DNA of 64,000 nt. It comes from Ichthyophis bannanicus (taxonomy: Eukaryota > Chordata > Amphibia > Gymnophiona > Ichthyophiidae). This document shows, piece by piece, positions 1 to 10,204 of the stretch (positions are counted from its first letter, which is position 1; each line of letters opens with the position of its first letter). The stretch spans positions 14,174,305 through 14,238,304 of the forward strand of contig CM066048.1 in the NCBI GenBank assembly GCA_033557465.1, written 5' to 3'. The notes beneath the pieces were generated by a model, which did no database searches, was not told where the DNA came from, and saw only the letters and a program-made list of their open reading frames with translations. Made by a program: the position numbers and the translations under genes.

Positions 1-1665
1 TACAACATACCCCCCCCCACCACCCCAAAGAGCCCCCCGGTGTTCCCCCATTCATAACATGCTCTGCTTTGAGAAGTCTCAGCCCGCTACAGTCTTACCC
101 AGCACTGGGGTGTTGGGCTATATATTAAGGCTTAGTTCCCTCGGGCCATGGCCCGTTGTGGTTCAAGTTGCAGAGTCCCGGACCCACCTGAGGCCCCCCC
201 CCCCCCGCCAGTGATCCGTCCATCTCGGGGGGGGAAGCAAACAGAGTGTAACCAACTGCGGTGCTGTCAGGGGATTCACCTCTGACCTGACAATGGTCTC
301 TGGGCCCTAAGGGAGAAGAGCCCCTAGTTCAGGGCCCCCGGGATAGCACCACACCAGGGCTTTCTGAATACAGCCACCGCCAGGCCAGCTTTATAAGTCT
401 GCCGCGGGTCCCCCAGCCAAGTCCCAGGTGAAGCTGGTTTAGCGTCCAGAGTGTTGTTCAGACCCCTTTGTCCTCCCCCATCGATGCTCGCTCTTTGCCA
501 CCAGAGAGCCTGGTTAGCCTCCGGCTCTTACTCTCCACTCTCTGCCATTTCGTCGCCGCAGGCCTCTCCTGGGGGCGTAGGCCCTTTAGCGGACTCCGTA
601 GCTGTGCCTCCGGGATATTGTCTACTCCCATGTCTCTCAAGGTCTGCCAGGCCCCTTCCACGCTCTGGATGCGGCGGGTGCTGCCCTTAACTGTCACTAA
701 TAGGCCAAAAGGGTATAGCCATCTGTACCTCCACCCTTCGCGGCGCAGCACTGATGTCACCTCTTGTAGTTCCCACCGCCGTTGCAGCGTGCCAGCCGAA
801 AGGTCCTGATACAGTTCTATTTTGGCCCCCTCCCACTGGTAGGGTCCGAGCTTCCGCGGCGCCGTTAGAAGCTTCTCCTTCATCTTGTAGGAGCTCAGGC
901 AGGCAATCACGTCCTGGGGCTTATTGTCTCTCGGGGGGCCTAGGCTCCGGTGGGTCCTGTCCATAAGCAGTGGTCCACTCGCCCCCTCCCCCTCAGGATC
1001 TGCCTCCTGCAGAATGGCGGAGAACAGCCGCGTCAATGTCCCCTCGCAATCTTGGAAGCGCTGCTCCTCCGGGAGGCCCCGCACACGCACATTGCTCCGA
1101 CGCGATCGGTCCTCGAGGTCCTCCGTTTTCGCCCGGAGTGTCTCCTGGGCTTGCCGCAACTCCAACCAGCCGCTCCGCAGATCGTTCGCCGTCTCCTCTT
1201 GTAGCTCTAGGCGCTCCTCCGCCGCCTCCACTCGGGCCCCAATCTCCTTCAGGTCCTGCTTAAGCGTATTCAGCGTTTCCCTCAAATCTTTCTTAAAGGA
1301 GCCCATTTCCGCCTTCAACTCTTCCTTAAAGGCTGTGAGCCACTCTTTCAGGCTCTCCAGCGAGTCTGGACCGCCATCTGAGTCCCCGTCGGAATCGGAC
1401 CTCTCCACCTCCACGCCCGCCATGCGGTCGGATGGGCCTTTCTCCGCCTTCTCCTCCTTCCCCTCCGTCGTGGCATAGGAGGATCGGAATTCGGACAGCC
1501 GCTTTTTCACCGACATCCTCTCCTTTGTCGGGGGTATTGGACTCTGCCCGTGGCTTCTGCAGAAAGGGTAAGGGTCGCTCTAATTTTTAGCAAATTTCAC
1601 CAGCGCCCCGGAGCTCCCTCAGAGAGCAGCCACCATGTTCCCCGACGTCACCGGAAGTCCTGCTG
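1..1665 (-). mobile_element. L1/Tx1-type LINE, 5' part (5' UTR, ORF1 and downstream)
   Basis: This LINE reads right to left. A GC-rich leader (about 1517-1665) precedes ORF1. Positions 1-457, downstream of ORF1, show no long open frame and are probably the ORF1-ORF2 spacer or the start of a decayed ORF2. ORF2 would lie beyond the left edge. The 5' boundary near 1665 is judged from where the GC-rich leader gives way to AT-rich sequence. The family call rests on the ORF1 protein. Confidence 0.7.
458..1516 (-). CDS. LINE ORF1 protein, L1/Tx1-type coiled-coil RNA-binding protein
   Basis: This 352-residue frame is uninterrupted. After an acidic N-terminal part it has a long heptad-like, Glu/Lys/Leu-rich stretch (about residues 50-135) typical of the trimerising coiled coil of L1 ORF1p. 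The segment LEDRSRRSNVRVRGLPEE follows at about residues 133-150 and closely resembles the conserved start of the L1 ORF1 RRM domain. The C-terminal part is basic. ORF1p is known to coat LINE RNA as a nucleic-acid chaperone in the cytoplasmic RNP. The start is the first ATG after the leader. Length is normal for the family (about 340-400 residues). An intact frame suggests a fairly young copy, but without ORF2 its activity cannot be judged. Confidence 0.85.
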   Translation of the reverse strand: MSVKKRLSEFRSSYATTEGKEEKAEKGPSDRMAGVEVERSDSDGDSDGGPDSLESLKEWLTAFKEELKAEMGSFKKDLRETLNTLKQDLKEIGARVEAAEERLELQEETANDLRSGWLELRQAQETLRAKTEDLEDRSRRSNVRVRGLPEEQRFQDCEGTLTRLFSAILQEADPEGEGASGPLLMDRTHRSLGPPRDNKPQDVIACLSSYKMKEKLLTAPRKLGPYQWEGAKIELYQDLSAGTLQRRWELQEVTSVLRREGWRYRWLYPFGLLVTVKGSTRRIQSVEGAWQTLRDMGVDNIPEAQLRSPLKGLRPQERPAATKWQRVESKSRRLTRLSGGKERASMGEDKGV

Positions 1666-1976
1666 AAAGATTTCTAACTCTCAATTGAGCTTACTCAGAA
1701 ATCATCCATAGAGCACATCTCAAGTTGAGGTTCATTTTAACACTAGAAAAAGGCAGTTGGGTTTTGATAAAAGTATTAACAATAATATTTACTATTTCTG
1801 TAAGTCTACACAGGGTATATACATGGCTAAAATATCCCTTCTCTTTACGAGCCTTACTTGAAGATGGGGAAGTTAAATGAACAGTGCGTATGGAATTGAG
1901 GTTTCTTAATAAAACGTGGACCAGTCCTTGGGACTTGAGTTCCCATTTCTGTAGGAAAAGGAGGAACTACAAGTCA
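1666..1976. other. AT-rich stretch, no gene recognised
   Basis: This AT-rich sequence lies between the LINE 5' end and a hAT-like terminus. I see no open frame, repeat unit or RNA gene. Confidence 0.5.
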
Positions 1977-2135
1977 GGGCCGCCCCACCCATTAGACAAA
2001 ACTAGGTGGTTGCCTAGGGCAGCAGCTTCTGAGGGACCACAAAGAGCTGCTGAAGTCAAAAGACAACAAGAGATCCCGACAGCCATATAAACCCAAATAA
2101 CCATCAGCACGTTTTTTTACCTCCATGTCACACAG
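1977..2135 (+). mobile_element. hAT-like left terminus fragment
   Basis: The sequence CAGGGCCGCCCCACCC, followed by TAGGTGGTTGCCTAGGGCAG, resembles the left ends of non-autonomous hAT elements (CAGGGGCGGC type) elsewhere in the window. A CR1 fragment follows directly. A GTTTGCCTAGGGTGCC echo at about 3035 may be the displaced continuation. No right end or 8-bp duplication was found, so this is a fragment call. Confidence 0.4.
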
Positions 2136-2139
2136 GCAC

Positions 2140-2950
2140 ACACAGGCAAGACGTTGGTGTGCACAGACCAGGAGAAGGACCTTGGAGTGATTGTTTATGA
2201 AGATCTCAAGGTGGCAAGACAATGTGATAAGGCAGTGGCCAAAGCCAGAAGGATGCTGGGCTGCAAACAGAGGAATAACAAGGCACAAAGGAGGCGGTAT
2301 TATTGCCCTGAGGCCTCACTTGGAGTATTGTGTTCAGTTTTGGAGACCGTATCTCGCAAAGGATATAAAAAGACTTGAAACGGTTCAGAGGAAAGCAACC
2401 AAAATGATCTGGAGCTTGCGCCAGAAGATGTCTGAGACTTGAAGGCCTAAATATGTATACCCTAGAGAAGAGGAGGGACAGGGGAGATATGATAGACATT
2501 TAAATACTTAAAGGGCATTAATGAACAAACAAACCTTTTTCAAAGAAGGGGAAGTTGTAAAAGTAGAGGGCATAACACGAAGCTGCGAAGAGGTAAACTT
2601 AAAAGCAATGTCAGGAAATACTTTTTGGAAAGGATAATGGGTGCTTGGAATGCCCTCCCAATGGAGGTGGTGAGGGCAAATACAGTGACGGAATTCAAAA
2701 TGGCATGGGACAGACACAAAGAATCCCTTTATAGCAAGAGGATGAAATCAAAGCAAACTTAAATATTTTTTACACCTCAGTAAATAGAGGGGGGCTGAGC
2801 TACATGGAGCAGCAGGTACAACCATTAACACAGGCATAGAGGGGGTGGCCTGCACAGATCTACAGTTATAACCACTCTAGCCACCTTACTGGGCAGACTA
2901 GATGGACCATACTGGTCTTAATCTGCCATTATATGCTATGTTATTATGTT
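2140..2950 (+). mobile_element. CR1-type LINE, 3' end of ORF2 and 3' UTR (degenerate)
   Basis: The frames here spell the C-terminal end of a CR1 reverse transcriptase in pieces: KDLGVIVYEDLKVARQCDKA, then LEYCVQFWRPYLAKDIKRLE and RKATKMIW, broken by frameshifts. A 3' UTR follows and ends near CATACTGGTCTTAATCTGCC and ATGTTATTATGTTAC, as do other CR1 3' ends in this window (42735-42905). It is a 5'-truncated dead copy. Confidence 0.8.
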
Positions 2951-3581
2951 ACATCCATACAGAGCGAACGTTTCGATGGTCATGATTGTTGAATTTAATT
3001 ATCAAAGTCTCGGAAGGGGGGAGTAAGACTGAAAGTTTGCCTAGGGTGCCCCATAACCTTGCTACAAGCTCACAGATGCAGTGGGGACGAATGTTGAAAA
3101 GCAGGCCTATCTCAACTGATTCTGATGCTCTGAAGTCGTTTGGAAACTTGCACAAAGAACGAAAGACGCTGCATCAGCTATGGAAATATCACCATTAATG
3201 GTCCTGATCAGGCCATGCCCCAGAGACCTCCCCATGCCTCCTTTGCCATGTACACTCTTTATATGCCAGGCATTTTGCCCAAAAGTCATGAAATCGCCTC
3301 TCTAGCTGGTCCCTTTCTTCCATGATTGAAAGTAAACAAAACCAGTTTGATATTGCTGTAGGGTTTCCTTCACCCTTGGCCTGATTGGGTATTAGGGGCA
3401 AAACCTCAGATTTTTCATTTACTCCCATGCCCTGGTTGTTGAGACTGTCTGTTGTCTTCCTGCAACATCGGTGTCAACATATGAGGTGAAAATGACTGGA
3501 CAATTTTATTTTACTGTTATACTAATGTCATATTTTTATTTATTTCTTCTATTTTGTTTCCAAAAACTTTCTGTATTACTT
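2951..3581. other. Unassigned intergenic sequence
   Basis: No frame here resembles a known protein. The hAT-like phrase at about 3035 suggests that part of this is old transposon DNA split by the CR1 copy. Confidence 0.4.
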
Positions 3582-3876
3582 ATTCTCCAGGAACAAGCAG
3601 GAAGTCAGCCCTCACATAAGGATGATGTCGACGCCGATGGAGCCCTGCGTGGGGCATCTCCCCAGCTTTCAAGAAAGCCTTTGGGAGATGCCACCACACA
3701 TGTGTTGTCCCCTTCTCGCCCAAGGATGCCATCTTGCTCAGTCAGGTGCCATAGCTAGACCCCAACCAAGAAGATGGCCAAATTGAACAGCAACTCCAAG
3801 GGAAGGAGGGAAGGTTGTGAGGACTGATTTCTGTTGTCCCTGGAGAACACCTATTACAGGTGAGTAACTACGCTTT
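3582..3876 (+). mobile_element. Miniature DIRS-type element (two inverted termini, no coding core)
   Basis: The left end begins TTCTCCAGGAACAAGCAG. The right end, read in reverse complement, gives TTCTCCAGGGACAACAGAAA followed by matching sequence, so the termini are inverted repeats with mismatches. The right side extends further into ACACCTATTACAGGTGAGTA and ACGCTTTT, the asymmetric tail seen at the right end of the full DIRS at 23.6-29.6 kb. Only about 250 bp separate the outer ends. It is probably an internally deleted, non-autonomous DIRS derivative. Confidence 0.65.
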
Positions 3877-4169
3877 TAACAATATTCAATAAGGTTTCCT
3901 AGATCTAACTGACTCAGCTGCTCCAGAAACTAGTTGAATCCATGGTACGGTGGGAGAATCACAGTGCTACTTGACAGCTAGCTCCTGAAGCATGTGGGTT
4001 GGGAGAAAAAAAACACTGTAGTTTTCCGGTTACACCCACAGGTAAGAATGTAAACAGTATAAAGAGAAACACTTCCCCATGTTTAAGTCTTGAGAGGTGT
4101 GTGATGAGTTATAGAGTCACGTTTTCTCCTTAACTGATATATGTTGGAATAAATAGATCCCATGAACCT
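3877..4169. other. Unassigned sequence
   Basis: No gene or clear repeat was recognised between the miniature DIRS and the L2-like tail. Confidence 0.4.
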
Positions 4170-4555
4170 AAGGGCATCTGGTACTATGTTTTTGTTAAGC
4201 TTTTACCATTCTTAGAGAAAGACCTTCAATCATTCAGAAAGCACATCAAAACCCACCTATTTATAGAACATTTCAGAAAAGAACAATTACACTACATAAC
4301 AATCCACCCCCCTCCGCCCGCTACGTCTACCCTACTTACTCAACCCCACTCTCCCCTCCCCCTATGAAAGTGAATGACTGCATTGTATTTAGAACACCCT
4401 GTACAAGTTAAAAATGTTCTTTACTCCACTTGTACCCCTACCCTAGTTTGATGTTCACCAATGTTTAATGTATAATGTTACGTTTTTATTGTAAACTGCC
4501 CCTGATTTCAGGAAGGAGCGGTATATAAATGCACTGAAAATAAATAATAAAATAT
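4170..4555 (+). mobile_element. L2-type LINE 3' end
   Basis: The sequence encodes remnants of the last RT residues (a phrase like HQNPPIYRTFQKR) followed by a 3' UTR. It ends with the signature of this L2-like family: a GTAAACTGCCCCTG stem, GAGCGGTATATAAATG and an AATAAATAATAAAA tail. The copy is heavily 5' truncated. Confidence 0.7.
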
Positions 4556-4739
4556 GGGATTTAATCTAGTGGCATGTAGGAGGTGCTCACTGGCCCTGAC
4601 CATTGGCTTGGACTGCCTGCTCAACACTGCTCTAATGTAAGGGACGTTCGTCGGACATCTCCAGACTGGCACGGAGGAGGCAGTCTTGGTGGTGGAAGGG
4701 ATCCCCCGGGGCTTTAAAAGTTTTCCTGCTGTTTCCCAC

Positions 4740-6080
4740 GACTGCATAATTATATCTTCTGCTCCATAGTACTTTTTAGTTGTTTATTTGCTTATGGGGA
4801 AGCGGAAGAAGAAGATTGGGGTTATGGAAGTTGTATCCAATGATGGGACAAGCAAGGTGACTAGCCGCCTGGATTAACACCTTGTCCCCCTGGCACCGCA
4901 GTCTTCACCTGAAGAGGTCTCACTCAGTTCGGGCAGTAGGAACCCACCATCATGCCCTAATCCCCTATTATCTTCTACTCCAAGTCTGGATCCTCGGGTA
5001 AACAGATTCAGGATTCTGTGGCTCTTGTTTTCCCACAGCTGGTGGCATCTGGGAAATCTCGGGCTATGGTTGAGCCCATACTGTTCCACCAAAGGGTGAT
5101 ATCACGCTGAAGGATATTTGGAGTGCTATTAGGTCTATTGATTGCATGTTAAGTTCCAAGGTTTCCTCATTATGCACTTTTCACAGGAGACAGTGACGTG
5201 TTTGCAAGATTTGGTTAGTCAGATATCTTTAATCAACACTGTGGTCTCTAGCTTAGAATCTCTGGTGCAACCTATTCAGCAGGCCCAGGTGGCACATATA
5301 ACAGATGCAAAGATGGAGGCACTAGAGAATTCTTAGGGCCTGTAATTTGCGGTTTTTAAATTTTCCGCAAACTCATTTGCTATCTCCTGGAAATATTAGG
5401 TTGAGGTTTGGGGTTTTACAGAGTCAATAACATTTTTGAATGCATATTATCTCCCTATGTGCCAGAGTGGTTAACCCTTCTGAGGGTGTCTTTGATATTT
5501 TAACTCCGTCTGTTACCCAGAACCTGACCGCTTTCCATGAGGACTCCACAGATAAAATTGCTCGCCAGTTCACACTATTGGTGACTTTTCCTTCTGCATT
5601 TACTAAGGTTAGAATTCTTAAAGCTTTTTTTTCAAAGGAGGAGATCCAATGCTGTGGACAGTGTATTAACATTTTTCCTGATGTGACTCGTAGTATGCAA
5701 CGTCGACAGAAACAATTTCTTAGTCTAAAGCTCCGAGTCTTAGCACTTGGGTCTAGTTTCTGCTTGGTCACACTGCATGGGGACATTTTTTCCTTTAGTG
5801 ATGTTTCCCATTTGGAGAAATCTTTAGTAGATAAAGAGGATACAGTGGCAGCAGGTAACAGTTAAGGAATGTTGTTCGCCTCTATTTTGGCTATTTTGCC
5901 TTTTTTTCTTGTTTTTTTTTATTAGAATTGCTAGATGTGGGCTGTTTTTACTTTGCTGTATTGAAATATTGAATATTTTTGTTGTGCTTAATGAAATTTC
6001 TTTTGATGATTTCAGTTAATATTGTAAATTTTGATAAATATATAATAAAAAAGGAAAAAAGGAATAATAATAAAATACGT
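4740..6080 (+). mobile_element. ORF1-only LINE copy (HAL1-like structure)
   Basis: A start-like segment (MGKRKKKIGVMEVV from 4794) is followed by decayed ORF1 coding sequence, a preserved ORF1 C-terminus (5440-5865), then at once a T-rich 3' UTR ending ATATATAATAAAAAAGG. No endonuclease or reverse transcriptase lies between the ORF1 stop and the 3' end. This gives a complete-looking element that lacks ORF2, like mammalian HAL1. Target duplications were not identified. Confidence 0.6.
5440..5865 (+). pseudogene. LINE ORF1 C-terminal domain (L1-type)
   Basis: This 141-residue frame contains FPDVTRSMQRRQKQFLSLK followed by LRVLALGSSFCL. That matches the C-terminal 'IFPD…R..R..FL.LK' region of L1-type ORF1 proteins that helps bind RNA. 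Upstream coding (4794-5440) is broken by stops, so the protein is dead. The frame ends about 200 bp before the element's A-rich end. Confidence 0.65.
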
Positions 6081-6234
6081 CAGCATTCCTAATAAAGGGC
6101 TTAACAAAGATATTGGTTTTCTATCACATTATAAGTTATACATTTGTATTACTTTGTTACTTTCTGATCATTCTCTTCCACTATTTCCAGCCCTCCTCTC
6201 CCCACCTTTCCCCTTAAGGCTATCACTGGAATAG

Positions 6235-6532
6235 TTTTATAATTCACTTATATAGAAACAGAGAAAAATGATGGCAGATAAAGACCATACACCCTATCTG
6301 ATCTGCTCTTCCATACCAATTACTAAGCTTTACAGTCAATTTTTTCACTTAGAGATCCTCTGAGTTTGTCCCATGCTTTCTTAAATTCAGATACTGTCCT
6401 TGTCTCTATCACCTCCACTGGGAGACTATTCCACCCATCTACTACTCTTTCCATAAAGAAATATTTCTGCATATTGCTCCTGAGTTTATCCTCTTTCACA
6501 TTCATCTTATGGCCCCTTGTTGCAGTTTTCTT
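6235..6532 (-). mobile_element. CR1-type LINE 3' fragment
   Basis: Reverse-strand frame 6505-6323 reads MQKYFFMERVVDGWNSLPVE followed by VIETRTVSEFKKAWDKLRG. This is the conserved C-terminal tail of CR1 ORF2. The 3' UTR phrase for 'TGGTCTTTATCTGCCATC' follows near 6280. It is truncated upstream at about 6532. Confidence 0.8.
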
Positions 6533-6534
6533 TC

Positions 6535-7765
6535 AATTGAAAGAGGCTCTTCTCCAGTTGGGAGTGGTCCCAGAGGACTGGAGAAAGGTACATGTGGTCC
6601 CTTTACACAAAAGCAGAAGTAGGATGAGGTTGAAAATTACAGGCTGGTTAGTCTAACCTCTTCAAACATTAATCCACACTCCCAACACCAACAGACCCAA
6701 GAAGACACAGCACACAGAATCCACTCAACCATCCACCTCAGATCCACAAAACCAACTAAACCATACGCCTCAGGGCCTTCTCACTTTACACCCTTACCCT
6801 CTGGAATTCACTGCCCCCTGCACTAACGGACATCAAGTCAACCCAGGACTTCCAAAAGAGTTTAAAAACCTACCTCTTCCAGGAACACTACGGCCCAGAT
6901 ACCAACATAACGCACCGCTCGCAAATGCACAGGATCTCTCTCACCTCACCTCCTTGAATCCCCCACATTAGGGGCCCCCTCCATCCCCTATTAACCATTT
7001 AAATATGTCTTAAGCATTGCACCCAAACCTTACTCATCAAAGTTTATGTAACCAAATGCACCTGTTTTATGCATTGGACTCTAGCCCTGCTCAACTATAT
7101 TCATGTAACCCTAGTCCACCTAACAGTTTTATGCACCGTTTTGAAGTTGTTAATCCCTCTGCTTGTTAATACGATGTTCTATGTAGGCTAAATGCACCTG
7201 AAAGTTCTGTTTCACCTTGTTCCTTGTGAACCGTTTTGACTGGTAGGAAAACCAGCTAAATAAATAAATAAAAGTTGCTAAAAGAGAGAATAGTGAGGTT
7301 TCTTGAGTCCAATGGATTGCAGGATCTAAGGCAGCATGGATTCACCAGAGGCAGGTCTTGTCAGACAAATCTGATTGATTTCTTTGATTGGGTGACCAGG
7401 GAGTTCAACTAAGGGAGAGCCCTAGATGTGGTGTACTTGGATTTCAGAAAGCCTTTGACACTGTTCCGCACATGTGACTTATAAACAAACTTAGCACCCT
7501 AGAGATGGACCCTAAAGTTACTGATTGGGTTAGAAATTGGTTGAGTGGGAGGCAGCAAAGGGAACATGTAAATGGAGCTCACTCTGAGGAGAAGGAGGTT
7601 ACCAGTGTTGTGCCACAGGGATCTCTTCTTGGTCCGATTCTTTTTAACATTTTTGCTAGTGATATTGCGGAAGGGCTGTCGGGTAAGGTTTGCCTCCTTG
7701 TGGACGATACCAAAATCTGCAATAGAGTAGACACCCAGGAAGGAGTAAATAACATGTAGAGGGAT
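6535..7765 (+). mobile_element. CR1-type LINE reverse-transcriptase fragment, interrupted by an L2 tail
   Basis: The part at 6535-6662 gives GVVPEDWRKVHVVPLHKSRS. The reading resumes at about 7272 with RGRSCQTNLIDFFDWVTREF, then DVVYLDF, VTSVVPQGSLLGPILFNIFA and a decayed active-site segment (LLVDDTKICN in place of the usual FADDTK). Stops and frameshifts make it a pseudogene. The L2-like insert at 6663-7271 splits it. Confidence 0.75.
6663..7271 (+). mobile_element. L2-type LINE 3' end inserted in a CR1 copy
   Basis: The insert carries decayed C-terminal RT coding (remnants of LWNSLPPALT, then a KSLKTYLFQEHYG-like phrase near 6860) and the family 3' end (GTGAACCGTTTTGACTGG, then AAATAAATAAATAAAA). 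CR1 RT sequence flanks it on both sides in the same orientation, so it inserted after the CR1. Confidence 0.7.
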
Positions 7766-8570
7766 CTAGCTAACCAATTCTCTAACACAATCAATCACTT
7801 TAGGGTCCATCCCTAGGGCACTCAATTTAGTTATAAGTCACCTGTGCGGAACGGTTTCAAAGGCTTTACTGAAATCTACCTACACCACATCTAAGGCTCT
7901 CCCTCAGTCCAACTCTCTGGTTGTCCAATCAAAGAAATTAGATTTGTTTGACAAGACCTGCCTCTAATAAAATCATGCTGACTCGGATCCTGCAATCCAT
8001 TGGATTTCAGAAACCTCCCTATCCTCTGTTTTAGCAGCTTTTCTATTACTCACCACAGAGGTCAGATTCTCAACCTCATCCTTACTTCTGCTTTTATGCA
8101 GAGGGATCCCATGCACTCTTCTCCAGTCCTCTGGGACCACTCCTGACTCTAAAGCAGCATTGAAAAGCTTCAACAGTGGTGACATCAGAACTTTTCTAAG
8201 TACCTTAAGTGCTCTTGGATGTATCCCATCTGGTCCCGTCGCTTTGTCTATTTTTAGTTTAGCTAGTTCCTCACAAACACAGTCTTCTGAAAATCATTCA
8301 AGATTCATCTGTTCCTTTTTGTGGATGTTTTCTGAGGTCTTGCTCCTGGCCCTTCATCTGTGGACACAGAACAAAAATATTTGTTAAACAATTCTGTTTT
8401 ATCCTCAGCAGCATCTACATATTCCCCCTTTCACCCTTGAGTCTGACAATAGCACTTTTGCACTTCCTCTTCTCATTAACATATCTGAAAAATGTTTTGT
8501 ATCTTTGCTTTCCTGAGTACCTTCCTAGCTTCTCTTAACTCTTCTAAATAGTGATGCTTATCTTCCCCTA
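7766..8570 (-). mobile_element. CR1-type LINE reverse-transcriptase fragment (inverted relative to its neighbour)
   Basis: Read on the reverse strand, it repeats the RT segment seen at 6535-7760, including PLLKLFNAALESGVVPEDWR and KVIDCVRELVS-like text. The GATGGACCCTAAAGT segment occurs at about 7505 on plus and at about 7800-7815 on minus. The two fragments therefore meet in inverted orientation near 7765. Both are decayed. Confidence 0.7.
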
Positions 8571-8624
8571 TGACAAAGATGGGACAATACTTCAAGGAGT
8601 CGTTAGCTAGAGAACAGCTGGGAG

Positions 8625-8935
8625 ATGTGTAAAAGTGGAGGAGTGGTAAAAGTGGAGATGTGTAAGAGTGGAGGAGTGGCCTAATGGTTGGGGCAAGGTA
8701 CTTCAGGCCGGAAGGTTGGGGGTTCAAATCCCACTAGAGAACAGCAACCTTGGGCCGGAAGGACTGAGGTTTCTAGTCCCACAGGTGCTCCTTGTGGTCT
8801 TGGGCAAGCCACTTAACCCTTCATAGCCCATGTTCCCTGTAAAATAGTTATCTCCAAGTTATAATGCCCTGTTCAATGTAAACTGCACTGATGCAGAATA
8901 GCACGGTATATAAGAGAATGTAAATAAAAAAAGTA
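8625..8935 (+). mobile_element. tRNA-derived SINE (CORE/MIR-like) with an L2-like 3' tail
   Basis: A pol III A-box-like stretch (GTGGCCTAATGGTTGGGGCA) and a B box (GGTTCAAATCCC) form the tRNA-like head. A second B-box-like copy follows. The conserved core reads TGGTCTTGGGCAAGCCACTT and AACCCTTCATAG. The 3' end (GTAAACTGCACTGATG, GCACGGTATATAAGAG, AAATAAA) matches the 3' tails of the L2-like LINEs here, so those LINEs probably mobilised it. Confidence 0.8.
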
Positions 8936-9118
8936 GTGGGCAAAACTGAAAGGGCAGCAAACCTTTTTGTTAGGAAAGTAAATAAATGTAAAAGGAAAAA
9001 GAAGCCACTATGGTTCTCAAAAGAAATAGCTGAAAAATGTGGAAAAAAGAGTGGTTGTCATAAGAACATAAGAGATGCCATACTGGGTCAGAACAAGGGT
9101 CCTTCAAGCCTAGTATCC
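8936..9118 (+). mobile_element. CR1-type LINE linker fragment joined to a CR1 3' end
   Basis: A frame from 8936 reads LFVRKVNKCKRKKKPLWFSK, like the basic region between endonuclease and RT in CR1 ORF2. At about 9060 it jumps to CATAAGAACATAAGAGATGC and CATACTGGGTCAGAAC, the CR1 3' terminal phrase. It is a deleted copy or two joined fragments. Confidence 0.6.
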
Positions 9119-9262
9119 TGTTCTCTGGGAACAAGCGGAATGAAGTCCTCACATATGGGACTAGGGTTCATTGCCAACGGAGCCCACGTGGGAACACTCC
9201 CCCAGCTTCCATGGGAAGCTTTTGGGAGCTCCATCAAGCATGCGTGTCTGCCTTCCCACCCG
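9119..9262 (+). mobile_element. DIRS-type terminal repeat fragment
   Basis: GTTCTCTGGGAACAAGCGGA, then AGTCCTCACATATG and CTCCCCCAGCTTCCATGGGA, parallels the left half of the miniature DIRS at 3582-3740 almost phrase by phrase. Only the left terminus is present, and it abuts an L2 fragment. Confidence 0.5.
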
Positions 9263-10035
9263 AAGGAGGCAATCATTACACCACATCTTGACTTTGCCAA
9301 TACAACTCTACAAGGTATAACAAAACAGGCTTTGAGATGACTGCAATTAGTCCAAAATATTGCAGCTAGAATAACTATGAATATTAACTCAATGGAACAC
9401 ATCACCCCCACACAGCTTATCCTCCACTGGCTACCTATTCAAAGCCGCATTAATTACAAAATTCTGGTGTCTACTTTTAAATTAATAAATGACATTGCCC
9501 TGTCATACCTATCCACCTTCGTCGCAAAGGAAACATACAATCAAAACCAACGCAATCAGAATAAAAACAAACTGGTTATACCATCAGACTTCAGAAAATC
9601 CAGAAAGATAACAAGCAACAAAGCATTTCCACATGTTGCCCCAAACCTTTGGAATGCCCTACCAGACAACCTCAGAGAACTAAAGGACCTCCATACATTC
9701 CACAAAAAAACTAAAAACTCACCTATTTTCCATCTACTTTTGTAAACAAGCAGAGTGTAATCCCTCAGACTCAACACCCTCCTCCATATAAATCCTACTA
9801 AGAGAAACACCAACCTCCACCCTAACTTGAGTTGTAAATAGTTATACGAGGAATTCGCAGCCTTATTTATGTATATAGTTTAATTTTTCTTCAGCTATGT
9901 ATATGCTTCCACATTGTTCTATGTAATTGAATATGTCATTGTTATCTGTACGATTCAAAATGTTATCATCTGTAAACCGCGATTGATTTTTTTGGAAAGC
10001 GCGGTATAAAAATGTTAATAAAATAAAATAAATAA
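9263..10035 (+). mobile_element. L2-type LINE, C-terminal RT and 3' UTR
   Basis: Frames give ITPHLDFANTTLQGITKQAL, then HITPTQLILHWLPIQSRINY, then APNLWNALPDNLRELKDL. These are conserved blocks of L2-like RT C-termini, closely matching the intact copy at 17.7-19.7 kb. The 3' end is GTAAACCGCGATTG, GCGCGGTATAAAAATG and an AATAAAATAAATAAAT tail. A frame from 9377 (122 residues) is open but only a remnant. Confidence 0.85.
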
Positions 10036-10204
10036 ATCTTATATCAGTCTTCTCTTTTCCACAGAGCTCTACAGAGGTCTGACAGTTCCTGGAAAAGTGT
10101 GTTCCTGAACTCTTGCATTTTTTCGTCTTTTCTGAAGTAATTTTGGTTTTCATTCGGGTCCTGACCTTTCTGCCTGACAACGGGAGTGACTGTGTCTCAG
10201 CTCC

